From positions 1-64,000 of the forward strand of contig NZ_LZZM01000063.1 of NCBI RefSeq assembly GCF_002006345.1: a stretch of DNA of 64,000 nt. The letters are read 5' to 3'. The stretch's first letter is position 1. The number at the start of each line of letters is the position of its first letter. This document shows positions 37,429 to 47,200 of the stretch, in pieces. This DNA is from Clostridium puniceum. GTDB taxonomy: Bacteria; Bacillota; Clostridia; Clostridiales; Clostridiaceae. The notes beneath the pieces were generated by a model. The model made no database searches and was not told the origin of the DNA. It worked only from the letters and a program-made list of their open reading frames with translations. Made by a program: the position numbers and the translations under genes.

Positions 37429-38814
37429 TTACTCATAATAACAAATAATAGGATCATCTGCTTCAATATTTTCAAATATTGCGTTAGCTAAATAATATGG
37501 TGCATTTACACATCCATGTGATCCATTTATCTTATATATATTTCCTCCAAATTCATACCTCCAATTTGCATCATGAATTCCTATTCCTCCATTAAATGGC
37601 ATCCAAAAATTTACTTGTGTTATATAATTATCACCTTTTAAAGTAGCATCTTTTTGCTTATATTTTAATTTATATATTCCTGTAGGAGTTGAACAATTAT
37701 TATTTACATTTCCCGTAACTATATCTCCTTCTACAACAAGAATTCCATTTTTATAAAACCATAAATGTTGTTTTGCCATATTAATTTCTACATAAGTATT
37801 TCCAATATCATTATTTTCACGAGACAATGCTGTTTGAGTATATATTGGCTCTTTTGTTATTATTCGTCCTTCCTTTATTACTTCAATTAATTCTTGTATT
37901 TCTTCATTTTTGTTAATTAACCAACCATAATCTCCACCACTTACTTTTTTTATTATTTTTAATGATGTATTAAACTCTCGTACTTTACCAACAGTATCAT
38001 AAGTATTAGAAAGTTTATCTAAATATTTTTTCATTTTTTCTTCATCAAATGTGATTTGTAAATTTTCATCAGCTTTAAGCCACTCATTTATTATGGATCC
38101 ATTTATAACTTCGGTCTTATCTCCAAAGTTATAAGTAATTTCTGCCCCTGTATATTTATTAAGAAGATTCTCAGCATCTATAACTTCTTGATCTTCTGAA
38201 TTATATTTCGTTTTTTCATAACAGCCACTTGCTTCTAAATTTATTGTTTTTTCTCCTTTAAGAATTGCCTTTACCACTTGATTATATAAAATATCCCTGT
38301 TAATTTTGTTTCCTTTAACTTCTTCAATTACATACCCATCCTCTTTATATCTAAAACTCGGATTTTGTGGCTCAATTATATTATTGCTATCAAAACAAGA
38401 AAGCTTATCGAATTCCTCCTGTAATAATTTTTCATTATATAATATCACCTCTTCAACTTTCGAATCTTTTTTATCAAAAATTCTGATAATCCATCCAAAT
38501 GGATTCTGTTTTTCTTTTAGTTCTTTAACTTTTCCACTTGAATTATATTCTAAATCAATGTCAGAACCTTTAATTTCTTCTTTTATATTCTCTCTCTCTT
38601 CTAATTCTAATTTATATTCTTCAACTTCTGCTATCATTTGTTCCTCTGCTCTCTCCACAGTTTTCCCTGAAACATTAATGCAACTAATGGTAGATCCAAA
38701 GTAAAAATGATTTATAAAATACATTGTTATTCCAAAATATAAAATAATTAGAGCACAAAAAGAAATTATAATACCCATAGTAATTTTATTACGCTTATTT
38801 TTTCTATTTCCCAT
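37429..38814 (-). CDS. L,D-transpeptidase (YkuD), paralogue of the gene at 34041-35426
   Basis: A 461-residue protein, exactly the same length as its paralogue. It has a basic tail GNRKNKRNK, one membrane helix, GSTISCINVSGKTVERAEEQM, and a C-terminal YkuD domain with IGIHDANWRYEF and SHGCVNAPYYLA. ATG at 38814 is preceded by GGGGGTGGGGTAGTTATT; the frame runs 46 codons further upstream through non-coding-like sequence. The central region is more acidic and lysine-rich than the paralogue's. Two such copies around an amine oxidase suggest local duplication. Confidence 0.93.
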   Translation of the reverse strand: MGNRKNKRNKITMGIIISFCALIILYFGITMYFINHFYFGSTISCINVSGKTVERAEEQMIAEVEEYKLELEERENIKEEIKGSDIDLEYNSSGKVKELKEKQNPFGWIIRIFDKKDSKVEEVILYNEKLLQEEFDKLSCFDSNNIIEPQNPSFRYKEDGYVIEEVKGNKINRDILYNQVVKAILKGEKTINLEASGCYEKTKYNSEDQEVIDAENLLNKYTGAEITYNFGDKTEVINGSIINEWLKADENLQITFDEEKMKKYLDKLSNTYDTVGKVREFNTSLKIIKKVSGGDYGWLINKNEEIQELIEVIKEGRIITKEPIYTQTALSRENNDIGNTYVEINMAKQHLWFYKNGILVVEGDIVTGNVNNNCSTPTGIYKLKYKQKDATLKGDNYITQVNFWMPFNGGIGIHDANWRYEFGGNIYKINGSHGCVNAPYYLANAIFENIEADDPIICYYE

Positions 38815-38975
38815 AATAACTACCCCACCCCCGTTATCATTATACCGAAATATAGAAGTAATTATTTGCACTTTCAATCGTCTCTTATTTACAAAAATTT
38901 CATACATACAAAAAGTTAAGAAAATTAATTTATAACTAATTATCCTTATCAAAAAAAGATTTCATAGCAATATAA

Positions 38976-39012
38976 AAGATCTGATTCCAATTGAACATGG
39001 AAATCAGATCTT
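38976..39012 (-). terminator. Terminator downstream of the aldehyde dehydrogenase gene
   Basis: The stem AAGATCTGATTCC pairs with GGAAATCAGATCTT with one bulged base. The minus strand continues into TTTATATTGC, a weak T run. Confidence 0.7.
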
Positions 39013-39044
39013 GAATTCATACAATCTTAAATATATATTAACTT

Positions 39045-40418
39045 TTATTTCATCACTTTTTTTAAGAGCTTAATTTTATTATTAAATGGTGCAAATCTAA
39101 AAGGAAACTCAATAAAGGTACCTCTTTTTGCTATACTCTTTTCATGTGTAAAGGTATCAAAGCTTTTTTTTCCATGGTATGCTCCCATTCCACTTGTTCC
39201 AACTCCTCCAAAAGGAAGATTAGCGATACCAACATGAAGGATTGTATCATTTATTGTAACTCCTCCTGATGAAGTTTCTTTAATTATCTTTTTTATATTA
39301 TTTTTATTTTCTGAAAAATAATATAAAGCTAAAGGTTTATTTCTTTTATTTACATATTTTATTACTTCATCTAAATTGTCAAAAGTCATTACAGGAAATA
39401 TTGGTCCAAATATCTCTTCTTTTAGAACGTTACCACCTTCTATTATATCAGTTAAAATAGTTGGTTCAAAATATAGTGTTTCTTCATCATAATTTCCACC
39501 ATAATATATATTTCCATCTTTTAAATATGCTGATAGTCTATTTATTTCACGTTTGCTTATTATTCTAGGATAATCTTTACTTTCTTTAATATTTTCTCCA
39601 TATTGAAGATGGAACTCTTTTATTATTAATCTTAAAAATTCCTCTTTAATCTCCTCTTGAATAAATAGGTAATCTGGTGCAACACAGGTTTGTCCTGAAT
39701 TTAATAATTTCCCCCAAACAATTCTCTTTGCTGCCTTTTTTAAATTACCATCCTTATCTATGATACATGGGCTTTTCCCCCCCAATTCTAAGGTTACAGG
39801 TATAAGCCTTTTTGAAGCTTTCTCCATTATTATTTTTCCTACTTTTATACTTCCTGTAAAAAATATATAATCAAATTCCTTATCCAATAATTCTTCAACA
39901 CATTCTTTTCCTTCATCAGCACCTACAACTTTTATATATTCTTCATTAAAATTCTCATTAATAATCTTTTCGACTAATTTTGATGTATTTATCGTATGTT
40001 CTGATGGTTTAATTACTACAGTATTTCCTGCTGCAATGGCTCCTATTAATGGCAAAATAACCAGTTGAAATGGATAGTTAAAAGGACCTATTATCAAAAC
40101 TGTTCCATAAGGTTCTTTTTCAATATAATTCTGACTTGGAAAAAACACAAATGAACTGCTTACCCTTTTTCTTTTGCTCCATTTTTGTATATTCTTTATA
40201 TGAAGATTTATTTCTTCATATACCATAGCAACCTCACTTAAATAACTTTCAAATTCAGATTTATTCAAATCCTTCTTAATTGCATTTAATATTTTTTGTT
40301 CATTATCTTTAATTATTTTTTTCAACTTTATTAACATTTCTTTCCTAAAATTTATATCTAATTGTTTTCCTTTTTGAAAGAATTCTTTTTGTTTATGTAC
40401 AAGTTTCTTAATATCCAT
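39045..40418 (-). CDS. Aldehyde dehydrogenase family protein
   Basis: A 457-residue NAD(P)-dependent aldehyde dehydrogenase of class 3 (AlkH/YwdH-like) by length and C-terminus. Motifs: VLIIGPFNYPFQLVILPLIGAIAAGNTVVIKPSE, the general-base glutamate in TLELGGKSPCI, and the nucleophile in LNSGQTCVAPDYLFI. The C-terminal membrane-associating tail (APFNNKIKLLKKVMK) is typical of the fatty-aldehyde branch. It may oxidise medium- or long-chain aldehydes. GGAGGAATT lies in front of ATG. It is the last gene before the retron region. Confidence 0.9.
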   Translation of the reverse strand: MDIKKLVHKQKEFFQKGKQLDINFRKEMLIKLKKIIKDNEQKILNAIKKDLNKSEFESYLSEVAMVYEEINLHIKNIQKWSKRKRVSSSFVFFPSQNYIEKEPYGTVLIIGPFNYPFQLVILPLIGAIAAGNTVVIKPSEHTINTSKLVEKIINENFNEEYIKVVGADEGKECVEELLDKEFDYIFFTGSIKVGKIIMEKASKRLIPVTLELGGKSPCIIDKDGNLKKAAKRIVWGKLLNSGQTCVAPDYLFIQEEIKEEFLRLIIKEFHLQYGENIKESKDYPRIISKREINRLSAYLKDGNIYYGGNYDEETLYFEPTILTDIIEGGNVLKEEIFGPIFPVMTFDNLDEVIKYVNKRNKPLALYYFSENKNNIKKIIKETSSGGVTINDTILHVGIANLPFGGVGTSGMGAYHGKKSFDTFTHEKSIAKRGTFIEFPFRFAPFNNKIKLLKKVMK

Positions 40419-40595
40419 AATTCCTCCTTAAAACTTCCAATTAAATTATTTAATATTATTTCTATCTATTTCTAAAAATTTCAGCGTTACTAACCTTTTT
40501 TATTATTTACATTTCTGTAGGACTCTATTAATTAATTTTATGAAAAAAAGATTACCTCTTCTATATAAAATGAGTGATAATCTTTTAATATTTCT

Positions 40596-40792
40596 GATAG
40601 ATTTCTTGCTAACTATTCTCATATTTGGTTGAGACACTTCAGCGTAGCACCACTACTGTCACATAACCGAAGGCTCGATTTTAAATGTGCACAGTAGTGG
40701 TAGCGCAGCGAATTGCGCGCAACCTAATGTTGTGTATGTGACAAATCTCAACCATGGCGCAACACCACAGCATAAAGGCCAAGAAATCTATC
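40596..40792 (-). ncRNA. Candidate retron msr-msd RNA, 3' of the reverse transcriptase
   Basis: A roughly 197-nt segment, visibly GC-richer than its surroundings, framed by a perfect 13-bp inverted repeat: 40780-40792 (a1) and 40596-40608 (a2). Inside is a 9-bp pair TGGTTGAGA/TCTCAACCA (40626-40634 with 40746-40754). On the transcribed 3' side is a long hairpin: 40649-40659 with 40691-40701 (11 bp) extended by 40660-40664 with 40685-40689 after one bulge. Read on the minus strand, the order is a1, msr-like part with a palindrome (40713-40722), long msd-like hairpin, a2. That is the retron layout. It starts 123 nt after the RT stop. No coding frame explains it. The branching G cannot be assigned by eye. 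Confidence 0.72.
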
Positions 40793-40915
40793 TTTTAACA
40801 ATTCAATTTTCTGACTATTAAATTATAACATGTTAATGAAATAAATTCAAACAATTTTAATATTTACAATTGACGGTTAAGATTTGCTAACCTTTTATTT
40901 CTCCATTACCCATTG

Positions 40916-42493
40916 TTAACTGTCAATTAACTCCATTCCCTCTCTAATTATACCTGCATATCTTTCTGTATTAACACCTTTAACCCATGAAACCATTCCA
41001 CTAATTTCATTTATAGTCTTAACTGGCACTTCTTTCCCATTGTTCTTAAGTTTATTAGCATTATAAATTGCAGCTCTCAATGTTTTTATCCACTTTTTAG
41101 GAACTCCAATTTCATCATTATTTATAACTATTCCTGTTATACATTGACGATTGTTTTCCCTAAGAAAACGTGTCTTCTTTTTATTTATGTTAAGTCCTTC
41201 TTCGCTTACTATCTTTGAAACTAATCCCATGAATCTTCCAATATTTAAGTCACTGCTTTCTTCCTTAAAGCTAAAACTCATATCATCTGCATATCTTGTA
41301 TAGGTGCAATTATGCTTATAAGCCAGTCCACTTAATCTTTTATCTAATTTTGCACAAATAATGTTTGTAATCATAGGGCTTGCTGGTGAACCTTGAGGTA
41401 AAATTCTATTTGAGGTTTTAACGTATTTTATTTCTCCTCTAACTTCTATTGCCATGCGTTCGCAATAGGTACAAATCATAGCAAGTAATGATGAAATGTA
41501 ACCAGAATATCCAAAAGCTTTGAACATTCCTCTAACTCTTTCAAAAGTAATCGTTGGAAAGAAATTTTCAAGATCCATATTAATTAATAATTGTGTATTC
41601 TCACTAGAAACTTTGTCTGTCCCATGAACCTTTTCTACAACAAAAGCTTTTTCTACCATATCAGTTTCTTCTGACAGGTAACCCTTTTCCGCTACATGAG
41701 CTTTCGCCCCTGATACAACTGATTTTCCTTTTAAGAATCCATGAGCATAATTTGATACTGGCATTTTTGATAAAATATCTTCTAAAACTTTTCTTTGGGC
41801 ATTTTTAAGTATTGATTTTGGAGCTGCAATATTACGCTCTCCACCTTTTTTCTTAGGAATAGTGAATCTATGATAATGATCTACTGAAACTACATCCCTA
41901 TGGTAAATTAAAAATCTTAGTTTTTTATATTCAATCCCAAGGAACTCAGCTAAAGCTTTATCATCTTTTATAATTGGTAAACCTTGTAACAATAGCTTGT
42001 CATTATCATTTTCTTTATCATTTAATAAGCTTGAATAGCCTTTTCCAATAAAAACAATACTCTCTGACTTTCTCTTTTCCCATGCTTCACCTTTTTGCCT
42101 TTTTTCAAGTGCCCTCTTTTCTTTTCTCTCTTTACGTCTTGCAATTGATTCTGCCATTATAGCTTTAGCTACATCTACTCTAATTTTCTCATAATCCCAA
42201 GTTTCATCATATTTCTTCTTAAGCTCATGCAGTTTTTGATTGATTTTATCTTTTCCTTCATATAACTCTGAAATTTGATTGATGATTTTTTCGTATTCCT
42301 TTATTAAGCTTTTTCTTTGTGCATATTCTTCTTTTGTCTCATTTTCTTGTCTTTCATAAGGTGTAGGTAAATTCTTTGGCCAAAATCCATATTCTTGCAT
42401 CTTCAATAGGGTAAATTCTTTTTTACCCATTTGATTTACTATTTCTCTATAATCTTGTCTTTTATTTTTAGTATTTTCTTGATTCTCAATCAT
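40916..42493 (-). CDS. Retron-type reverse transcriptase (probable type XIII)
   Basis: A 525-residue RT. The N-terminal 170 residues are charged and coiled-coil-like. The RT core follows: IPKKKGGERNIAAPKSILKNAQRK, HGFLKGKSVVSGAKAH, motif A INMDLENFFPTI (Asp307), LPQGSPASPMITNI, and the catalytic YADD (401-404). CITGIVIN (451-458) matches the VTG-type region Y of retron RTs. The NAxxH region X motif reads GAKAH (262-266). An insertion of about 38 residues (267-304) separates it from motif A. The ATG overlaps the preceding stop by 4 nt (ATGA), with GGAG inside the upstream gene. It would copy the downstream structured RNA into msDNA. Confidence 0.93.
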   Translation of the reverse strand: MIENQENTKNKRQDYREIVNQMGKKEFTLLKMQEYGFWPKNLPTPYERQENETKEEYAQRKSLIKEYEKIINQISELYEGKDKINQKLHELKKKYDETWDYEKIRVDVAKAIMAESIARRKERKEKRALEKRQKGEAWEKRKSESIVFIGKGYSSLLNDKENDNDKLLLQGLPIIKDDKALAEFLGIEYKKLRFLIYHRDVVSVDHYHRFTIPKKKGGERNIAAPKSILKNAQRKVLEDILSKMPVSNYAHGFLKGKSVVSGAKAHVAEKGYLSEETDMVEKAFVVEKVHGTDKVSSENTQLLINMDLENFFPTITFERVRGMFKAFGYSGYISSLLAMICTYCERMAIEVRGEIKYVKTSNRILPQGSPASPMITNIICAKLDKRLSGLAYKHNCTYTRYADDMSFSFKEESSDLNIGRFMGLVSKIVSEEGLNINKKKTRFLRENNRQCITGIVINNDEIGVPKKWIKTLRAAIYNANKLKNNGKEVPVKTINEISGMVSWVKGVNTERYAGIIREGMELIDS

Positions 42494-44298
42494 AATATTG
42501 TCTCCATAATATCATTAATTTTGTATTCTTTATTCTTTTCTAGTTTTAATCTTGTAAACTTTGAAGAAATTAAGTATAAAGCAAGAATATGTGCACAAGG
42601 AGCTGAAATATTTCTAGGTCCTTTATTAAACTCTCTACATTTACATTTTACTTTAGAAATTTGACCATCTTCATCAATTATTAATTCTGTTTCAGTTAAA
42701 TCATGTTCTCTATTATAATCTTCTGTTTCTCTGAACTTCCAATTCTTATATTTACTATTTGACATTTTAAAAGAATGTTTAAAAATATATTCATTTTCTT
42801 CACTCATACTTGCTGAGAAATTATCCATGCCTGCATTCATATGCTCTTTAACCTTAAATTCCATTTCTGTAGTTTCATATAATTCCTTTGGAATAGACTC
42901 ATTGCACAATCTTCTAAATCTTATAGTATCATTTATGGCATCAAAATAACCTTCACCACGTTTTAAAAGCATACCTACCCCTGCCTTATTTGTAGCTTTT
43001 GAATCTTCCTTTAAATTATCATAAATGCTTTCCATTGAAACAAAACGCTTTTCTTTCATTAATTTATAAACTTTATCATAGTTTCCATCCCCAATAAATC
43101 CTCCTAAGATATTAAAGGCAGTGCCCTTAACCCAGTCATTAGAAGACCATGCCGAAAAACCAATAGTCATTTTCATCGAACCTAAATCAGCTGTAATAAA
43201 TTGTGGCATTCCAAAGCTAAGTAGTCTTACTTTAAAGGATTTTGCTAAAGGAATTGTTTTTTCTATAACTAGCCAACGTCTTCTTCCCCATATTTTTTCT
43301 TCTCTATATTTTTCACCATTATATATTGCTTTTAGAGTAAGCTCACTACCAAAGGGTTCAAAAACAATTTTCACTGGCTTTTTCGGTTCCAATATCCATT
43401 TCATATATCTAGGACTTTTTTGTGCTTTATGCCTTCTTAAAAATGAGCATATATCATAAACATCTACAGGTGATAATTCAATATCTATTCCCCCTAGACT
43501 TGCTGCTGAAGAAACTTGATTAAAACCTTTAATCCAAGTTTCAGGAAGGTCTATTTTCTTTTCCATATATTCTGGAATTATCCCTGTATCTACTGAAAAG
43601 CCTTCTGGATTAACAGATAATTGAACATCATTATAAGTACGAAATCTTTCAATTTCCTTAGCTAATTTAGCTGAAAAATCTATATTAGTTGTACCTAAAC
43701 CAGGCTTTTGTAGAAGTTCAAATTCTTCCATATCAATTGAAAGACACCCATAGGTAGATTCATCTAAAGAAAATGCTTCAAAGGAAACTTGATCTGGATG
43801 TACTGTTATTACTGGATCTAATACAAACCAAAGATCTAAATCTCTATCTTTTATAAATTTCCAAAAATCTCTTTCAATCTTATAGTAATCTTTCCATACA
43901 TCATGATTATCTATTTCTTTTTTAAGCTTATTTTTAATTTCAACTAACTTAGATATATCGCTACTTTTTTCATCTAATATACTTAATAATTCATTCATAT
44001 CCTTGTTTAAATTTTCTCTAACTTCAGGCAAGTATTGTTCGTGCCTTAAAATTCTTCTCTCTATTTCACTATCAAGCCATTCAAAAAATTCAACTCTTTC
44101 CTTTTTCTTTATACTCGTATCTGAAATGACAATTTCACGTAACATAAGCATTGCATCTCTAAAAATTAGTGGATGCTTTAATTTCCCTAAGAAAGATACC
44201 TTTTCATCTCTTGAAAGATCAGGGCTAAGACCTAAAACAGTCTCGTTACCTTTATTAACACACATGGATGGACTTGAATATTGATAATTAACCTTCAA
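42490..44298 (-). CDS. WHSWIM-type protein: winged helix plus SWIM zinc finger, retron effector partner
   Basis: A 602-residue protein. Near the C-terminus it has a SWIM zinc finger, CxC-X13-CxH (Cys552, Cys554, Cys568, His570), within KCKCREFNKGPRNISAP then CAHILALYL. Before it, about residues 405-465, lies a possible winged helix (YDKVYKLMKEKRFVSMESIYDNLK). The first 400 residues include a helical region (60-150) and beta-rich segments I cannot assign. Start is TTG at 44298, supported by AGGAGG nine nt upstream; it overlaps the previous stop by 11 nt. SWIM domains bind nucleic acid or protein. The RT/WHSWIM/ARM trio is the published gene set of type XIII retrons. Its activity is unknown. 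Confidence 0.88.
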   Translation of the reverse strand: MKVNYQYSSPSMCVNKGNETVLGLSPDLSRDEKVSFLGKLKHPLIFRDAMLMLREIVISDTSIKKKERVEFFEWLDSEIERRILRHEQYLPEVRENLNKDMNELLSILDEKSSDISKLVEIKNKLKKEIDNHDVWKDYYKIERDFWKFIKDRDLDLWFVLDPVITVHPDQVSFEAFSLDESTYGCLSIDMEEFELLQKPGLGTTNIDFSAKLAKEIERFRTYNDVQLSVNPEGFSVDTGIIPEYMEKKIDLPETWIKGFNQVSSAASLGGIDIELSPVDVYDICSFLRRHKAQKSPRYMKWILEPKKPVKIVFEPFGSELTLKAIYNGEKYREEKIWGRRRWLVIEKTIPLAKSFKVRLLSFGMPQFITADLGSMKMTIGFSAWSSNDWVKGTAFNILGGFIGDGNYDKVYKLMKEKRFVSMESIYDNLKEDSKATNKAGVGMLLKRGEGYFDAINDTIRFRRLCNESIPKELYETTEMEFKVKEHMNAGMDNFSASMSEENEYIFKHSFKMSNSKYKNWKFRETEDYNREHDLTETELIIDEDGQISKVKCKCREFNKGPRNISAPCAHILALYLISSKFTRLKLEKNKEYKINDIMETIL

Positions 44299-47200
44299 CT
44301 TGCACGACCTCCTTTCTTATCTTTGCTAATGCTGTAAGTGCACGTTCTGAATCTATAATTATATTTGAGCCTCCAATATCTAGTAGCATATCTTCACATT
44401 CCTCTATTTTGTCTTTATACTTTAGTACAAATTTAGGAATAGCCTCATAAAGGTTATCCTTACTTTTAGAAACTTTATTAGGTAAAAAAATCAAAGTTTT
44501 TACATAATACATAAAAAGTTCTTTATCTCCATTGCCTAAATTACCTAGTATTTCATTTGTCTTATTAGAAATATAAGCTTTAACATCACTAGAGGTATGC
44601 TCAAGCATTTGAATAATAAACTCCTTAGGAATTAAATCTTTATAAAATTCATCTAATTTTCTAATCCCAAAAGAATAAACTTTATTTACAGGAGAATCAA
44701 TTATAATACCATGTAATTTCCTTCTCTTTTCCTCAGTCATACCACCAAAAATCTCTTCTGCCATTTTATTTAAGACAATTATATTAGATTCAAACATAAT
44801 TAATAAAGTTGAAAATCTTGTACTTAGCTCTTCACTATTATTATTAATAGCTTCAAATAACATATTTATCATTTTAGAAGTTCCAGTTTCTAATATTCCT
44901 ATAATCTCAGAATCTGAAGGCAACTTCTTACTTTGAATTGCTTCTAATAACCCAACAACTTGTCTACCTTTTTGTGAAATTGCTTTATTAGTTGACTCTA
45001 TAGTTATTTTCTTAAGTAAACTATCTAAATCTTCATAAGAAACTGAAAAAATCACTTCTTCTATAAATTCTTGCATCCAATCTGGCATTTTACTTGCATT
45101 AAGAATTTCAGAAATCATACTTGATATTAAATTTTCTTTTTCATCTTTTGATATATTTTGAATTTTATTTGTAGAAATTGAAAGTATTTCTTTTATTTCC
45201 TTGGAAATATCAGTATTAGAATTTATGAATTTTTCACTGCTATTTATAATAGTTTTTACAAAATTACAATATTCATTGCTATCTAAAGACAATATGCTTT
45301 CCTTAAATAAATCTATCCATATATCAAGATTTTCTAACAGCATTAAAGCTACTAAATCCTTAGCTGAAAATGCTCCATTAGTTCTATTCATAAATTCCTT
45401 AGCAATATTATGAATTTCTTCCTTTGGACTGCTCATTAAAACAAGCATTATTTCAGTTTCAAAAGTATTAACAACATCTAATTTATTGCAAAGTAAATCT
45501 TTAAACATGTTTGCAAGTGGTTCATAAGAACCTTCTGCTAATGCAACTAACTCCTTATAAGACATATTATTTATAAACTCATTGGCCTTTTCAGAAGCCT
45601 TCATTATATAATAACAAGCCTTTAATACTGGATTTATTTTTGCTAAACTTGCAATTTCCAATACATCTTCAAGATGGTTATCCCAAATTTCTTTCATAAA
45701 CTCATAACGCCCTTGAAGTCTCATTAATTGGTCATTTTCCATCCAATTACTTCTAGCTTGCCAATTTTCCCATCCAATAGGAGGTTTTTCTGTAAAATCA
45801 TAATACAAATAATGCTTTAAAAACTCATTAAATTGAAAGTTACCACGGAATTTACATACATAATCATACTTTGTATAACTTGTTAAAAGAGCTTTCATAG
45901 CTTGTATAAATTTTTTAGGATCATTTTTTCCATAAGAATCAAGAATTCTTCGTATGTATCTTTTATAATATTTTAGTTCCTTACTCTTTTCATTTCCCTT
46001 GAAATAATAATTGAGTCTTGGTGCATCTAGATAATATGCTATTTTTCCAATAACATCTGCAAGATCATAAGCTTCTGCTTCTTGAATAGTATTTTTTAAT
46101 TCTAAAGTCTTTAGTATTACTCCATCACTATAAGTACTTATGTTATAACGCTCAGAACATCTATACTCTATCCATTTACTCTGAGTATAATCATATCTTC
46201 CTTGATATTCTTTTAATAATCCTTGAGCTGCATACTTTCTATAAGCAGAACCTTCAAGAATTTTACCTTTTGGAATATCATTATCATTAATTTTAATAAG
46301 ATGTAAATCCATTTGTGGTAGTGAATCATATATTTTCTTTATTCTCTCAGCTCTTAATTCATCATTTAAAGCTGCCATGTATATATGAGCGCATCTTTTT
46401 ACACCCTTTATGTAACTTTCTTCTGCCCATTTTATTTCAGATTCGCAAATAGTCTTAGCTTCATCAATTAATATTGAATTTTTTCTTTTCGCAAGTTCTA
46501 AAAATACACCACTTATTAACTCAACGCTTCCTATTTTCATAAGCAATTCAAATATATTTTTTGAAGGCTGCATTTCAAGTAATTCATTTAATGCTTTTTT
46601 TCTCATATAAAGATTTTCATTGCTTACCATATCACAAATTATTTCATAGTATTTAAAAGAATCTTCATTTAATTTTAAAATCTCATTAGGATGTTTAGCT
46701 AACTTAAAATCTAAAAAATTAATATTTTGTGTTTCAATTATCTTTACATATTTTTCATAAGAATTTGATGTAAAATAAGGTAATACAATTTGTTCTTTTA
46801 TATTTAGACTTTTAAATTCTTTTACCCTATAATTTTCGTCTCTTCTCCAATAGTATTTTATTCCTGTTTTATAATACATTTTTGGAGCTCTATCATCTTT
46901 TTGCTTATTATAATATGGACTTTCCTCTATAATCTTTACCGCTTGGAAGGCTGGTAAGTGTCCTTCCTTACCTTTAAATAAAGCATAGCTAGTATATTTA
47001 ATATTTTCTTCAAGAACATTATTAATAGATTGTCCATTATTTTCATTGCTTTTAAATTTATGCTCCCCATAAAGAATAACAAAACTTGGATTATTCTCTT
47101 TGTCATATCCCCATAAAATCACGTTTCTTAATGGATTATAATCCTTTTTCCATACTCTCTTTTTTATTCTAGACTTTTCACTTAAACTACTTTTAGTATA

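Noticed and set aside
40596..40792. Reading this structured segment as a plain intrinsic terminator or REP-type repeat
   Set aside because: The outer arms are separated by about 170 nt with nested stems and no T run, which a terminator does not need. REP elements are short, and I see no second copy in the window. The retron layout explains it better.
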